Below, piece after piece: positions 9,067 to 18,106 of a DNA stretch of 64,000 nucleotides (its first letter is position 1; each line of letters starts with the position of its first letter). The notes below the pieces were generated by a model that was not told the origin of the DNA, did not search any database, and saw only the letters and a list, made by a program, of their open reading frames with translations. The DNA comes from Lacipirellula limnantheis (lineage in GTDB: Bacteria > Planctomycetota > Planctomycetia > Pirellulales > Lacipirellulaceae): contig NZ_CP036339.1 in the NCBI RefSeq assembly GCF_007746075.1, positions 2,366,885-2,430,884 on the forward strand, written 5' to 3'. Position numbers and translations under genes: made by a program.

Positions 9067-11304
9067 GTGTCGCTGCGCACTTGGTCCGTTTTGCCTGCTT
9101 GTTGTCGCCCAAACCGCCCTCCGTTCGCCGCCCTGCTTTCCGCCTTCGTGGTGATCTACGGCTTTCGCGGAGCCACGATCTTCGCCGCGCTAACGACCGT
9201 CGGCAACGTCACGCCGGCCCCGCCGACGGCCGGCGGAAACGTCGCCGCGCCATTCTTTGTCGGTGACAGTAGTTTCGGCAGCCTGACGTTGACCGCCGGC
9301 ACGGCCGTTATCGTCACCGGCGGCAGCGCAACGCTGGGCGACGACGCCACCGCCGCGGGAATAATCTCGACGACCGGTTTTGGTTCGAACTTCACCACGT
9401 CGGCCGATGTTATCATCGGCAATCGCGGGACGGGGAGCTTTTCGGCGGCCGCCCAATCGCGGATCGCGCTGACCGACGATGTGTTGCTGGGGGTCGAGGA
9501 CGGCAGCAAAGGGGATCTGTTCGTCGATGGTTTCGGGACGCTCGTCAATGTCGGCGACGACGTTGTCGTGGGACAGGCGGGCGTCGCGATCGCGCAGATC
9601 TCGGGCGGGGCCATGGCGTCGGCCGACGCGACGACGGTCGGCAGTCTCGCTAGCAGCGAAGGGACGCTGACGGTCACCGGCAACAGCACGCTTTGGCGAC
9701 AGGCCAACACGATAACCGTCGGCGACGCAGGTCAGGGAGTTTTGCAGATCCTCACGCAGGGGCGCCTCGAGTCGACGAACGGGACCATCGGCAACGCCGC
9801 CAGCGGGACCGGAACTGTCACCGTCAGCGGCGTTGGCTCGGCGTGGGAGGTCAACGGAACGCTCACGGTAGCACTCAGCGGACAGGGAACGCTCAGCATC
9901 ATCGAAGGCGGGAAGGTTACCAGTAGCGGCGTGGCCAAGATCGCAAGCCTAGCGGGGAGCGAGGCAACGGCGCTGGTGTCTGGTTCAAGCTCGCGATGGA
10001 ATGTGGGGACCACGCTGACCGTGGGCGAGTTCGGACGCGGCGTGCTGCGGATCCTTAATGGCGGTCGGGTCAATTCGACCAACGCGGTAATCAGCGACAA
10101 CGCCACCGCCCGCGGCGAGGCGTTCGTCGACGGATCGAATTCGATCTGGGAGATCGCCGGCACGCTTGACGTGTCGGAGCCGGGCGAAGGCGCTTTGACG
10201 ATCACTAACGGCGCGCTCGTTTCAACCACCGGCGTCGCGCGGATTGGCGCCAATGGCGAGTTGGCTCTGGGAGGCGGGCGGCTCGACGTCGGCGCCGCCG
10301 GAGGACTGAACAATCAGGGACTAATCCGCGGGGGCGGGCGGATCGGCGCCCCGGTCGTCAACGCAGCAGCAGGAGAGATACGCGTCCAAGGGGGCAGCGT
10401 GCTAGTGATCGGAGGATCGCTCACCAATAGCGGCGTCGTCCACGTCGACGTCGGCGAGCTCGAGGCGCTGACGGCCGTCGTCAACAATGGCGATATCGCG
10501 ATCAGCACGGGTGCGCTGCGGTTTCAGGGAACTGGGCTCGACAACAACTCAGGCGCCCAGTTGGCGATCACGGGGGGCGAAGTCGATGTGACAGGCCTGA
10601 TCGACAACAACGCCGGCGCGCAAATCGTCGTGGGCGGCAAAGCGACGGCGGTGTTCCACGATGTGGTGACGAACAACGGGCAGTTGCACGTGTTGCCCGG
10701 CGCCGACGCGCTCATGCTGGAGAATTTGAGTTTCTCGGCGTCCTCGCTGTTGGGGTTGCAATTGGGCGCCGTCGATCAGGCAGACGAGTTTGGACAGGTG
10801 GAAGTCGGCGGTTCGGCGACGCTCGCGGGGGCGCTCGACGTGAAGCTGGCCGGCGGGTTCGCGCCGACGGTGGGCGATTCGTTTCGACTGCTGACGGCGA
10901 CGGCCGGCCTCACAGGGACGTTCGCGACCATGGCGCTGCCAAGCCTCGGCGTGGGCCTCGCATGGGACCTCGACTACACGCCGACGGCCGTCACGCTGTC
11001 AGTGGTGATCGATGGTCCGTCAGCGGACTTCGACGGGGACGGCGACGTCGACGCCGCCGACCTGGCGAAGTGGAAGGTCGGCTACGGCAAATCGCAGGGA
11101 GCGGAGCCCGTGGACGGCGACGCTGATGGCGACTTCGACGTCGACGGGAACGACTATCTCGTCTGGCAGCGACAATTCGGCAACAGCGGCGTCTCGACCG
11201 TCGTGGCTGCCGTGCCGGAGCCGGCGACGGGAGCGATGGCAGTGGTCAGTGGGCTCGCTCTGGGCGGGTTGTTTCGCCGCCGCTCATGCTGCCATGAATG
11301 CTAA
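9067..11304 (+). CDS. Beta-helix (autotransporter-passenger-like) protein with dockerin and PEP-CTERM
   Basis: The 745-residue protein begins with a hydrophobic export segment (residues about 20-42). Residues about 45-640 contain repeating units of roughly 55 residues (TVSGVGSAWEVNGTLTV..., GxLxIxxGGxV), typical of right-handed beta-helix passenger domains. Residues about 652-708 hold two EF-hand-like calcium repeats (DFDGDGDVDAADLAKWK and DGDADGDFDVDGNDYLVWQ), a dockerin type I pattern. Residues 716-745 form a PEP-CTERM tail (VPEPATG, hydrophobic helix, FRRR). It is presumably exported, calcium-stabilised and sorted by an exosortase. The start is GTG, and no ATG fits better. Confidence 0.85.
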   Translation: MSLRTWSVLPACCRPNRPPFAALLSAFVVIYGFRGATIFAALTTVGNVTPAPPTAGGNVAAPFFVGDSSFGSLTLTAGTAVIVTGGSATLGDDATAAGIISTTGFGSNFTTSADVIIGNRGTGSFSAAAQSRIALTDDVLLGVEDGSKGDLFVDGFGTLVNVGDDVVVGQAGVAIAQISGGAMASADATTVGSLASSEGTLTVTGNSTLWRQANTITVGDAGQGVLQILTQGRLESTNGTIGNAASGTGTVTVSGVGSAWEVNGTLTVALSGQGTLSIIEGGKVTSSGVAKIASLAGSEATALVSGSSSRWNVGTTLTVGEFGRGVLRILNGGRVNSTNAVISDNATARGEAFVDGSNSIWEIAGTLDVSEPGEGALTITNGALVSTTGVARIGANGELALGGGRLDVGAAGGLNNQGLIRGGGRIGAPVVNAAAGEIRVQGGSVLVIGGSLTNSGVVHVDVGELEALTAVVNNGDIAISTGALRFQGTGLDNNSGAQLAITGGEVDVTGLIDNNAGAQIVVGGKATAVFHDVVTNNGQLHVLPGADALMLENLSFSASSLLGLQLGAVDQADEFGQVEVGGSATLAGALDVKLAGGFAPTVGDSFRLLTATAGLTGTFATMALPSLGVGLAWDLDYTPTAVTLSVVIDGPSADFDGDGDVDAADLAKWKVGYGKSQGAEPVDGDADGDFDVDGNDYLVWQRQFGNSGVSTVVAAVPEPATGAMAVVSGLALGGLFRRRSCCHEC

Positions 11305-11318
11305 AGCGAAATCCACCC

Positions 11319-11350
11319 GGTTCCCTCCGCTCGACAAGGGGGAGGGAACC
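11319..11350. terminator. Hairpin between convergent genes, possible bidirectional terminator
   Basis: Nine-base arms (ggttccctc at 11319-11327 and gagggaacc at 11342-11350) lie between the ends of two convergent genes. There is no T-run, so factor-independent termination is uncertain. Confidence 0.4.
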
Positions 11351-11363
11351 AGAAGATACCTAT

Positions 11364-14300
11364 TCAGATGCAGAAGCGACTCTTCGCCAAGTCGCTCAGG
11401 CCCTTGAGGTCGAGCTTGCCCGTGCCGAGCACAGGAATCTCTGCCACTTCCAGGAAACTGTCGGTTCCCGGAATCCATAGATTGGGCCACCCGATCTTTT
11501 TAAGATGCTCGCAGATCTCAGCAGGAGTCTTGCCGATTTTCGTATGGACGACGATCAGCCGCTCGCCCTTTTTCTCATCGGGCACTGAGGTCACGACGGC
11601 GACGAGCTCATCCTGATTGGCGCCTTGCACGAAGTTCTGAATTTCTTCCTCGATGTTGAGGTGCGGGACCATCTCGCCGCCGATTTTCGAGAAGCGGCTC
11701 AGGCGGCCGGTGATCTCGATGAACCCATGGCGATCAATTTTCGCAATGTCGCCAGTGACGTACCATCCATCGCGAATCACTTCGGCCGTCTTGGCCGGTT
11801 CGTGGAGATAGCCCTTCATCACGTTGGGGCCCTTGATCAGCAGCATTCCGGGAGATTCAATCGGCAAGTCTACGAATGTTTCAGGGTCGACGACCTTCGC
11901 CGCGACGCCCGCCACGGGACGGCCGACCGTTCCCTCCTTCGCATCGATTTCATTCGACTGGGACCGATTGGGCGGAATGTTCACGCTGACCAGCGGCGAA
12001 AGCTCGGTCGTTCCGTACCCTTCGACCGGACGCACGCCGAAGCGTTCCTCAAAGGCCTCGCACAGGGCAATCGGCAGCTTTTCGGCGCCCGCGACGGCGA
12101 CTTCCAGGTGAGTGAAATCGGCCGGATCGCAGCGACGGATGAAGTTCCGCAGAAACGTCGGCGTCGCCAGCAACACGGTGGCGTCCCACTTCTTGGCGAG
12201 CTTGCCGATCTGCTGCGCTTCAAGCGGCGAAAAGTGGTACGCGCAGCGGACGTCCAGGCCAAGGATCGTCCACAGTGTCACCGTGAAGCCCAAGGAATGA
12301 AAGAACGGCACGATGCCCAGCACCGTGTCGTCGCGGCGGAGGTGGACCGCCTGCAAAATGGCTTCGACGTTGGAACCGACGTTATGGTGGGTGAGCACCA
12401 CTCCCTTGGGCTCGCCCGTGGACCCGGAGGTGAAGATGACCGTCAGCTCGTCGTCCCCGCTCATGCGGTGCAACCCGAGGATGCGATCGAGCAGCGGCGC
12501 GGGCATCGCGTAGGCCAGCGCGGCGCTCGTGAGCTTGTCGGCCGTGGTGACGCGGTCTTTGAAATCTTCGAGCAGGATCACCTTGGCGTCGAGCTGCATG
12601 CCAAGCTTGTCGAGCACTTTCTGACTGGTGAGGACATGCTTGATGCCCGCCTTGGCGATGCACTTGTTCATGATCTCGGCCGAGACCGTATAGTTGAGGT
12701 TGCAGGCGACGCGACCGCAGAGCGTGACGGCGGCGTTCACCAGCACGGCGCCGTTGGACGGCGGGAGCAGAATGCCGATGTATTTTTCGTCGGCGACTTG
12801 CGGTGCGAAAACTTCGCGCAACAGCAGACGCCGCAGGATGAGTGCCCGCATCAAAATCTGGGCGCCCGTGAGCGACTGCCCGGTCGAGTCGGCGATTTTC
12901 CAACGGAACATCGCCTTGCGGCATTTGCGGATCATCAGGCGGGGAAGGACCATGGCGCGCTGTTTCCTGCGGGTGACTGCTAAAGCGCCGAGCGCCTGGA
13001 CCGCGTTACGAATTTCGTAAGCGCTGCCCGGCTCGTGGAGCGGCTCGCCGAACCAGATCGAGACGCGGCGGGGGCTCAGTTCAGGCGATTTGGCGAAAAG
13101 TTTGCCGCCGCGAAAGCTGAAGATACTCCCCCAAAGTTCGTCGAGATAGACCGGAATGACCTCCGCCGTCGACCCTTTGAGGATTTCCAGGACGCCGGGC
13201 TTGAACGTTTGCAACTGGCCGCTGGGGCTGATCCGGCCTTCGGGGAAGATGCAGACGATTTCGCCGTTATTAAGGGCGTCGCGGGCCGTGTCGATCGCCG
13301 AGCGGAGCGCCTTCGGAGATTCGAGAATCGGGATCACGCCCATCAACCGAGCTAGACCGCGGATGTACCATTTCTCGATGTAGCCGCGGCTGACGATCAG
13401 CCGCACGGGGCGCGGCGACACCGCGACCAACAGCAAGCCGTCGAGCCACGAGACGTGATTTGGCGCAAGCAGCGCGGGGCCCTCCTCAGGCAGATTTTTG
13501 CGACCGAAAACGCGAACCTTGTAAAAGGTGTGGGTCAGCAACCACGCCATGAAGCGGATCGTCGCCTGTGGAATCAGGACGATGATGTAGATAAATACCG
13601 GTATGGTCAGCATGCCGCAGAGGAGAAAAATCTGCCGCGCCGTGAGCAGTGGATGGCCCACAAGCTCCTGGTAGACCTCGCGGATGACGACCGCCTGCTC
13701 GGGGCGTTCTTCGGTGAGGCGGTGGACGTCAATTGATTCGCCCGCGTCGCGCTGGGCTTTGAAGTCGGCCCACATGGCTTCGGCTTCGGCCAGCCTCTGC
13801 GGATTGTCAGCAAACTGCGTGCGAAGATGGGCGAGCGAACCTTCGTGCACCGGCATCCGCATGGCGCCAAAGGCGAGGGCGGCGATCAGCATGCCGCCAA
13901 AGGTGAGCAGATTGCTCGCCGCCAGGACGGAGCCGCGGCGATCTTTGGGACTGTAGTGCTGCATGTAAGACGCCAGCGGCACATCGAAGAGTCCCGCCGA
14001 ACAGCCGAGCAGCAGCAGCAACAGGCACGCGACGATGTAGCTGAGCGTCCAATCGCCGCTCGGTTCGAAAAACTCACCCTCCACCGTGAAGAGCAACAAG
14101 GGGGCAATGATGAGACCCAGAGCGCCGAGCGGAAGGATGCCAAGCTCGACGCGGCCTGCCGACCAGACGCCGGCCAGCACGCTGCCGACGCCGATGCCAA
14201 TCACCAGCGCCGCGAGCAGCGGCGCCACTTGCGTCTGCTTGCCGCCGCCGGCTTCGAAAACGAACTGGTCGATGTTGAGATGAGCCAGGGCCCCAAGCGT

Positions 14301-15062
14301 CCAGAAGAACATGATCCCCATGGCGACCCGCAGCATCGCCGGCGTATAGGCGAGCGTCTTGAGGTCGCGCCAGCTCTGTTGAGCCATGTCCCATGGAAAG
14401 CGGCGCGTGGCGTCGGCGGCGGGGAGCTTGGCGATGAGTAGACTGGTCAGCCACCCAGCTACCGCGACGCCCAACAGCACCACCGCCGACCACTGCCAGT
14501 GTGCCTGTCCCTTGTCGCCCGTGAAATCGGCCAACCAACTGCCGGCATACGTACCGACCATGGTGGAGAAGACGGTCGTCAGGCCGATCAACCCGTTAGC
14601 CGCGGAAATGCGACTGTCGTCGACCATTTCGGGGATGCTGCCCAGTTTCGCCGGCCCGAAGAGCGCAGCTTGCGCGCCGGCCAGCCCCAAGACCAACAGC
14701 ATCAGCCAGATATGCCCGACGAGAATGGCGACGATCGCCAGCGCCATGATGAGGCCTTCGCCCACTTTGCAGAGGACGATCACCTGCCGTTTGCTGTAGC
14801 GGTCGGCCAGGTACCCAGCCGGCGCGGCGAGGAGAATGTATGGCAGGACGAACACTGCCGTCCCCAGCGCCAGCAGGTTGCTGACGTTGACTCCGGCGTA
14901 GTCTTTGCCGATGCCGATCACGAGCCAGCGCAGAATGTTGTCGTTCGTCGCGCCGAGGAACTGGGTGAACAACAGCCCCAGAAAACTTTTCGAAACGAGC
15001 GAGCGTTCGCGCGGGACGGCAGCGAGATGCTTGCTACCGCTGGCAATCGGGCCGGAATGCAT
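11364..15062 (-). CDS. aas: Three-domain fusion: LplT-like MFS transporter, PlsC acyltransferase, acyl-ACP synthetase (Aas)
   Basis: The 1232-residue protein joins three functions for reacylating lysophospholipids. Residues about 20-500 are a 12-helix MFS transporter of the LplT type (FLGLLFTQFLGATNDNILRW, PAGYLADRYSKRQ). Residues about 520-700 are a PlsC-type acyltransferase with the H-x4-D motif NHVSWLD near 534-541 and FPEGRISPSGQL. Residues about 730-1230 are an AMP-forming acyl-ACP/CoA ligase with TSGSTGEPKGV near 872-883 and a YGTTELSP motif. Members import lysophospholipid and restore the missing acyl chain at the inner membrane. All three active regions look intact. Confidence 0.92.
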   Translation of the reverse strand: MHSGPIASGSKHLAAVPRERSLVSKSFLGLLFTQFLGATNDNILRWLVIGIGKDYAGVNVSNLLALGTAVFVLPYILLAAPAGYLADRYSKRQVIVLCKVGEGLIMALAIVAILVGHIWLMLLVLGLAGAQAALFGPAKLGSIPEMVDDSRISAANGLIGLTTVFSTMVGTYAGSWLADFTGDKGQAHWQWSAVVLLGVAVAGWLTSLLIAKLPAADATRRFPWDMAQQSWRDLKTLAYTPAMLRVAMGIMFFWTLGALAHLNIDQFVFEAGGGKQTQVAPLLAALVIGIGVGSVLAGVWSAGRVELGILPLGALGLIIAPLLLFTVEGEFFEPSGDWTLSYIVACLLLLLLGCSAGLFDVPLASYMQHYSPKDRRGSVLAASNLLTFGGMLIAALAFGAMRMPVHEGSLAHLRTQFADNPQRLAEAEAMWADFKAQRDAGESIDVHRLTEERPEQAVVIREVYQELVGHPLLTARQIFLLCGMLTIPVFIYIIVLIPQATIRFMAWLLTHTFYKVRVFGRKNLPEEGPALLAPNHVSWLDGLLLVAVSPRPVRLIVSRGYIEKWYIRGLARLMGVIPILESPKALRSAIDTARDALNNGEIVCIFPEGRISPSGQLQTFKPGVLEILKGSTAEVIPVYLDELWGSIFSFRGGKLFAKSPELSPRRVSIWFGEPLHEPGSAYEIRNAVQALGALAVTRRKQRAMVLPRLMIRKCRKAMFRWKIADSTGQSLTGAQILMRALILRRLLLREVFAPQVADEKYIGILLPPSNGAVLVNAAVTLCGRVACNLNYTVSAEIMNKCIAKAGIKHVLTSQKVLDKLGMQLDAKVILLEDFKDRVTTADKLTSAALAYAMPAPLLDRILGLHRMSGDDELTVIFTSGSTGEPKGVVLTHHNVGSNVEAILQAVHLRRDDTVLGIVPFFHSLGFTVTLWTILGLDVRCAYHFSPLEAQQIGKLAKKWDATVLLATPTFLRNFIRRCDPADFTHLEVAVAGAEKLPIALCEAFEERFGVRPVEGYGTTELSPLVSVNIPPNRSQSNEIDAKEGTVGRPVAGVAAKVVDPETFVDLPIESPGMLLIKGPNVMKGYLHEPAKTAEVIRDGWYVTGDIAKIDRHGFIEITGRLSRFSKIGGEMVPHLNIEEEIQNFVQGANQDELVAVVTSVPDEKKGERLIVVHTKIGKTPAEICEHLKKIGWPNLWIPGTDSFLEVAEIPVLGTGKLDLKGLSDLAKSRFCI

Positions 15063-15590
15063 GTCGAGTCAAAGCTGTCAAAGATTGCTGAGAGGGTCCG
15101 CCTGGTACGAACTACTTTAGCTGAAAAGAGTTCCGGCGGCAGAGGGCAGTTGCTGGCAGCGCCATGCCGGTGGCGGCGACCGTCATTTCGAGCGGAGCGA
15201 GGAATCTGGAAGCGTCTGAGAGCGCCGGCTTTCTGAGGGCTTGGGGGCTTTCTTGAGGGACTCTGGGCGGACCCCTCGGAGTACCTCGGGGTGACCGGGG
15301 GATTCGTCGAAGTGACTGCTGCTGGCTGGTTTTCAACTCGCCTTGACGCTCCCCAAACGATCGGGTCAACTCCTCTCGCCCTTGCCGCATCCCCTGCCCA
15401 GGGGGCTGCAACGGACGCCAAGATGGGCTCCGTGCGAGGGTGCGAATGCCGCGAGAATGGATTCTCGCGCTGCGACAAGTGCTCGGCCGGCGTTAAACGA
15501 ACGCGTTGGCGGGGCGCGAGACCCGAGTCGCCGCCGCGGCCCTCCCTCGGGAAGGCTGCGACCGGCACGCAGGCAAGGAGGCCTGTCCCG
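15063..15590. other. Divergent intergenic region, no gene supported
   Basis: About 530 bases separate the minus-strand aas gene from the plus-strand MurE-like gene. Around 15180-15215 is a gtcatttcgagcggagcgaggaatc segment of a widespread bacterial intergenic repeat type, followed by sequence rich in short G and C runs. The plus frame is open from 15291 into the next gene, but that part has no conserved sequence. Promoters for both genes should lie here; none is obvious. Confidence 0.4.
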
Positions 15591-17066
15591 ATGTCGCGCG
15601 ATCAAGCTGTCGGCGTTGCTCTCGACCGACTATTTTCCGGCGCCTGCCGCACCGGCGCCCAGGGAGCCACCGTCACCAGTTGCACCAGCGATTGGCGTCG
15701 CATTCAGCCAGGCGACGCCTTCGTCGCCGTCCTTACGGCCGACCACGACGGCCACGATTATGCCGAGCGCGCCGTCAAGCGTGGAGCGGCGGCCGTGATT
15801 GTCGAGCGCGCGATCCCGGTCTTTTCGGCGCCGGTTTATCACGTGGCAGATACCCGTGTGGCGCTTGGCGAGCTTTGCCAGGCGCTGGTCGACCATCCCT
15901 GCCAGCGAATGCGCGTCATCGGCGTCGTCGGCGACCAAGGAAAGGCCGCCACGATCGCGCTGCTCGAATCCATTTACGTCGCCGCCGGCTACGAAGTCGG
16001 CGTGTTGAGCACGCTGAAGACCTTCGACGGGATGACTCGCAGCGAAGGGATTGACGACGACGTCACTCCCGCGATGCTCGCCGCCCGGCTCGCTCGCATG
16101 GAGGCGGCTGGTTGCACTCATGCGTTGTTGGAAGTGACCAGTCAGTCGCTGGCCGAACTGAAGCTTGCGGGGATGGAACTCGATACCGTCGTGGCCACGA
16201 CGATCGACTCGGCGCGCCTCGATCTGCATCAAAGCGTGAAGAACTACCGCGACGCTCAGCGCCGCATCCTCGATTACCTGTCCGCCACCGGAGTGGCCAT
16301 CGTCAACGCCGACGACCCGGTGTCTTGTCGCTGGCTAGGCGAGATTGCCGGGCCCGCCCTGACTTACGGCCTGGGAGACGAGGCGCAGATCAACGGCGTC
16401 GTCGTTGAAGAGAATGCGTGCGAGACCGTGTTCATCCTGAGCGCTGGAACCGATTCCGCCGCGGTGCGAACTTCCATTGTCGGCCGTCAGCATGTGACGC
16501 ATTGTCTGGCGGCTACGGCGGTGGCGCTGGCGCATGGGATCGAGTTTCAGACGATTGCCCAGGGCATCGAAAGCGTCAAGAAACTGCCTGCTCGCATGGA
16601 GCGCGTCGACTGCGGCCAAGATTTTCCTGTGTTCGTCGACGCCGCCCGCACGGTCAGCGGGCTGCGCGCGACGTTGCGAACGGCGCGGGCCTTGTCGCGG
16701 CGCCGGGTCATCTGCGTGATGGGCGAACATGTGGCGGCCACCGCCGGCGAGTCGGAAGCGATTCGCGGCGTCCTCGAGAAGATGGCGGACGTGACCATCG
16801 TGACCGACGCGGTGGCATCGCTTCACGAAGGCTGGTTCGGCGTTGAGTCCGCCAAGCACGACCGTCACCAGCTGCAGATCGCCGCCGACCGGACCGATGC
16901 CATCGCGATGGCCGTCGCGATGGCAGGGGATGGAGACGTCGTCGTCATTGCCGGCAGTCGCACTCCGACCGACTTCACCTTTGGCGCCGCCGACGCCGCG
17001 GACGCCGACATTGCCCGCGGATTGCTGTACGCGGCGAGTCGGCCGACGCTGCGACTGGTCGGCTGA
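15591..17066 (+). CDS. MurE-fold protein with lost catalytic motifs (probable pseudoenzyme)
   Basis: The 491-residue protein follows the Mur ligase layout. It has an N-terminal domain (SDWRRIQPGDAFVAV...HDYAERAVKRGAAAVI), a central ATPase-like domain and a C-terminal domain (LPARMERVDCGQDFPVFVD). Motifs that MurE needs are altered: the P-loop GTxGKTT is GDQGKAA (114-120), EVSSHAL is EVTSQSL (181-187), RDHLD is SARLD (207-211), DYAHTPDAL is DAARTVSGL (350-358), and the C-terminal GCGGDRD and DNPR motifs are absent. NADD is kept. The frame is intact and an AAGGAGG site sits nine bases before the ATG, so it is probably expressed. It likely binds or regulates cell-wall enzymes, or has another substrate. 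Confidence 0.8.
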   Translation: MSRDQAVGVALDRLFSGACRTGAQGATVTSCTSDWRRIQPGDAFVAVLTADHDGHDYAERAVKRGAAAVIVERAIPVFSAPVYHVADTRVALGELCQALVDHPCQRMRVIGVVGDQGKAATIALLESIYVAAGYEVGVLSTLKTFDGMTRSEGIDDDVTPAMLAARLARMEAAGCTHALLEVTSQSLAELKLAGMELDTVVATTIDSARLDLHQSVKNYRDAQRRILDYLSATGVAIVNADDPVSCRWLGEIAGPALTYGLGDEAQINGVVVEENACETVFILSAGTDSAAVRTSIVGRQHVTHCLAATAVALAHGIEFQTIAQGIESVKKLPARMERVDCGQDFPVFVDAARTVSGLRATLRTARALSRRRVICVMGEHVAATAGESEAIRGVLEKMADVTIVTDAVASLHEGWFGVESAKHDRHQLQIAADRTDAIAMAVAMAGDGDVVVIAGSRTPTDFTFGAADAADADIARGLLYAASRPTLRLVG

Positions 17067-17173
17067 ATCAATTCATTCGTTTCAACTCCTCCTACCGTAC
17101 CTAAGAGCGATCTTCAAGCTACGCTTTCTCGCCGCACTTATTTGCGACCTGAAACCGAGCGAGGCTCGCCAAG

Positions 17174-17704
17174 ATGAAAAACATGGATCTATCGCACTCA
17201 TTTACTGGGATCGTCAATCCGGCGACGTTCGCCGTTGGCCCTGTCGCGGCCGCTGAGGCCGTGTCGTTGATCAACGTTTCGGGCGCCACGCTGATGCATG
17301 CCGCCAGCTGCACGCCGGCCACGGCGGATGCGGCGTTGAAATCGCTGCGCGACTTCCGCGCCGTGCGTCGTCGCGTGGTGTGGTGCAATCCGAGCGACCT
17401 CGCGCGGACCCCGAACGCCGACCTGCGCGTTTGGGGTCGGAAGCTAGTCGATCTCGGGCGCGCCGACATGGTGATCGCCTGCGGGAGCGGCGCTCGCGAA
17501 CTGGCGATTGCGGCGCGCGATGCGGGCCTATCGATCGGCCGCGTCGTGGTCTGCACCGACGATGCCACCGCAAGAAATGTGCTGACCGACTCGATTGTCG
17601 CCGGCGACGCGATACTTGCTCTTGGCACGACTTTGGAAAGCTGTTACAAGCTCGCCGAACGAGTGGAAACGCGGTTCGAACGCGAACTTCTCGTTGCTGG
17701 TTGA
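17174..17704 (+). CDS. Stand-alone protein resembling a MurF C-terminal domain
   Basis: The 176-residue protein matches the shape of the C-terminal Rossmann-like domain of MurF. It has an opening region where MurF has DxYNANP (here HAASCTPATADAALKSL), then WGRKLVDLGRADMVIACGSGARELAIAARDAGL, VVVCTDDATARNVL and a final VAGDAILALGTTLE like the GDxVLVKGS end of MurF. The MurF N-terminal and ATP-binding domains are missing, and the DxYNAN motif is lost, so it cannot be a ligase. It lies 107 bases after the MurE-like gene and 402 bases before the MurG gene on the same strand. The assignment rests on pattern comparison by eye. Confidence 0.6.
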   Translation: MKNMDLSHSFTGIVNPATFAVGPVAAAEAVSLINVSGATLMHAASCTPATADAALKSLRDFRAVRRRVVWCNPSDLARTPNADLRVWGRKLVDLGRADMVIACGSGARELAIAARDAGLSIGRVVVCTDDATARNVLTDSIVAGDAILALGTTLESCYKLAERVETRFERELLVAG

Positions 17705-17714
17705 ATCCAAATTC

Positions 17715-17789
17715 GTCAGTTGTCCGTGGTCAGTTGTCAGTTGCGACTGATGGAAGGTTTTCCTTAGCAACTGACCACGGACTACTGAC
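17715..17789. repeat. Inverted repeat with 22-base arms, copy 1
   Basis: Arms 17715-17736 and 17768-17789 pair with one mismatch around a 31-base loop. The right arm (caactgaccacggactac...) is identical over 22 bases to the right arm of a second copy at 53822-53843. Confidence 0.9.
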
Positions 17790-18016
17790 AACCGACCAAC
17801 TTTTTAAGGAACCATTTCAGACTTCATCGTTGATCGGCGTCGATTGCGGGGTCGTATGCCGGTCGCCCTCCCTGGGGTAGGAGCATAACAGCTTGCTGCG
17901 GGCGGCTTCTGGGTCAGTCGCTCGCGCGGGTGCTTCACGATGAAGTCTACGTCTGAGCGCCGGGGCGGCGTGCAAATGCCGCCCCGGTTGCTCAGCGGAA
18001 CCACGCGGAAGGACGC

Positions 18017-18077
18017 AGGGGGAGGGTGGAAGGCGGAAGGCTGACTGCGAGCGCCTTCTTCCCTCCATCCTCCCCCT
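18017..18077. repeat. Imperfect inverted repeat before the MurG gene
   Basis: Arms of 25 bases at 18017-18041 (agggggagggtggaaggcgg...) and 18053-18077 pair with about four mismatches, followed by gattttt. It could be a terminator or an attenuator, since the MurG start is only 30 bases on. Confidence 0.6.
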
Positions 18078-18106
18078 TCTGATTTTTCCCTGCCCAGGAG
18101 TTCTTC

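Noticed and set aside
15291..15590. Extension of the MurE-like gene to 15291
   Set aside because: It lacks conserved sequence and overlaps an intergenic repeat; the AAGGAGG before 15591 decides the start.
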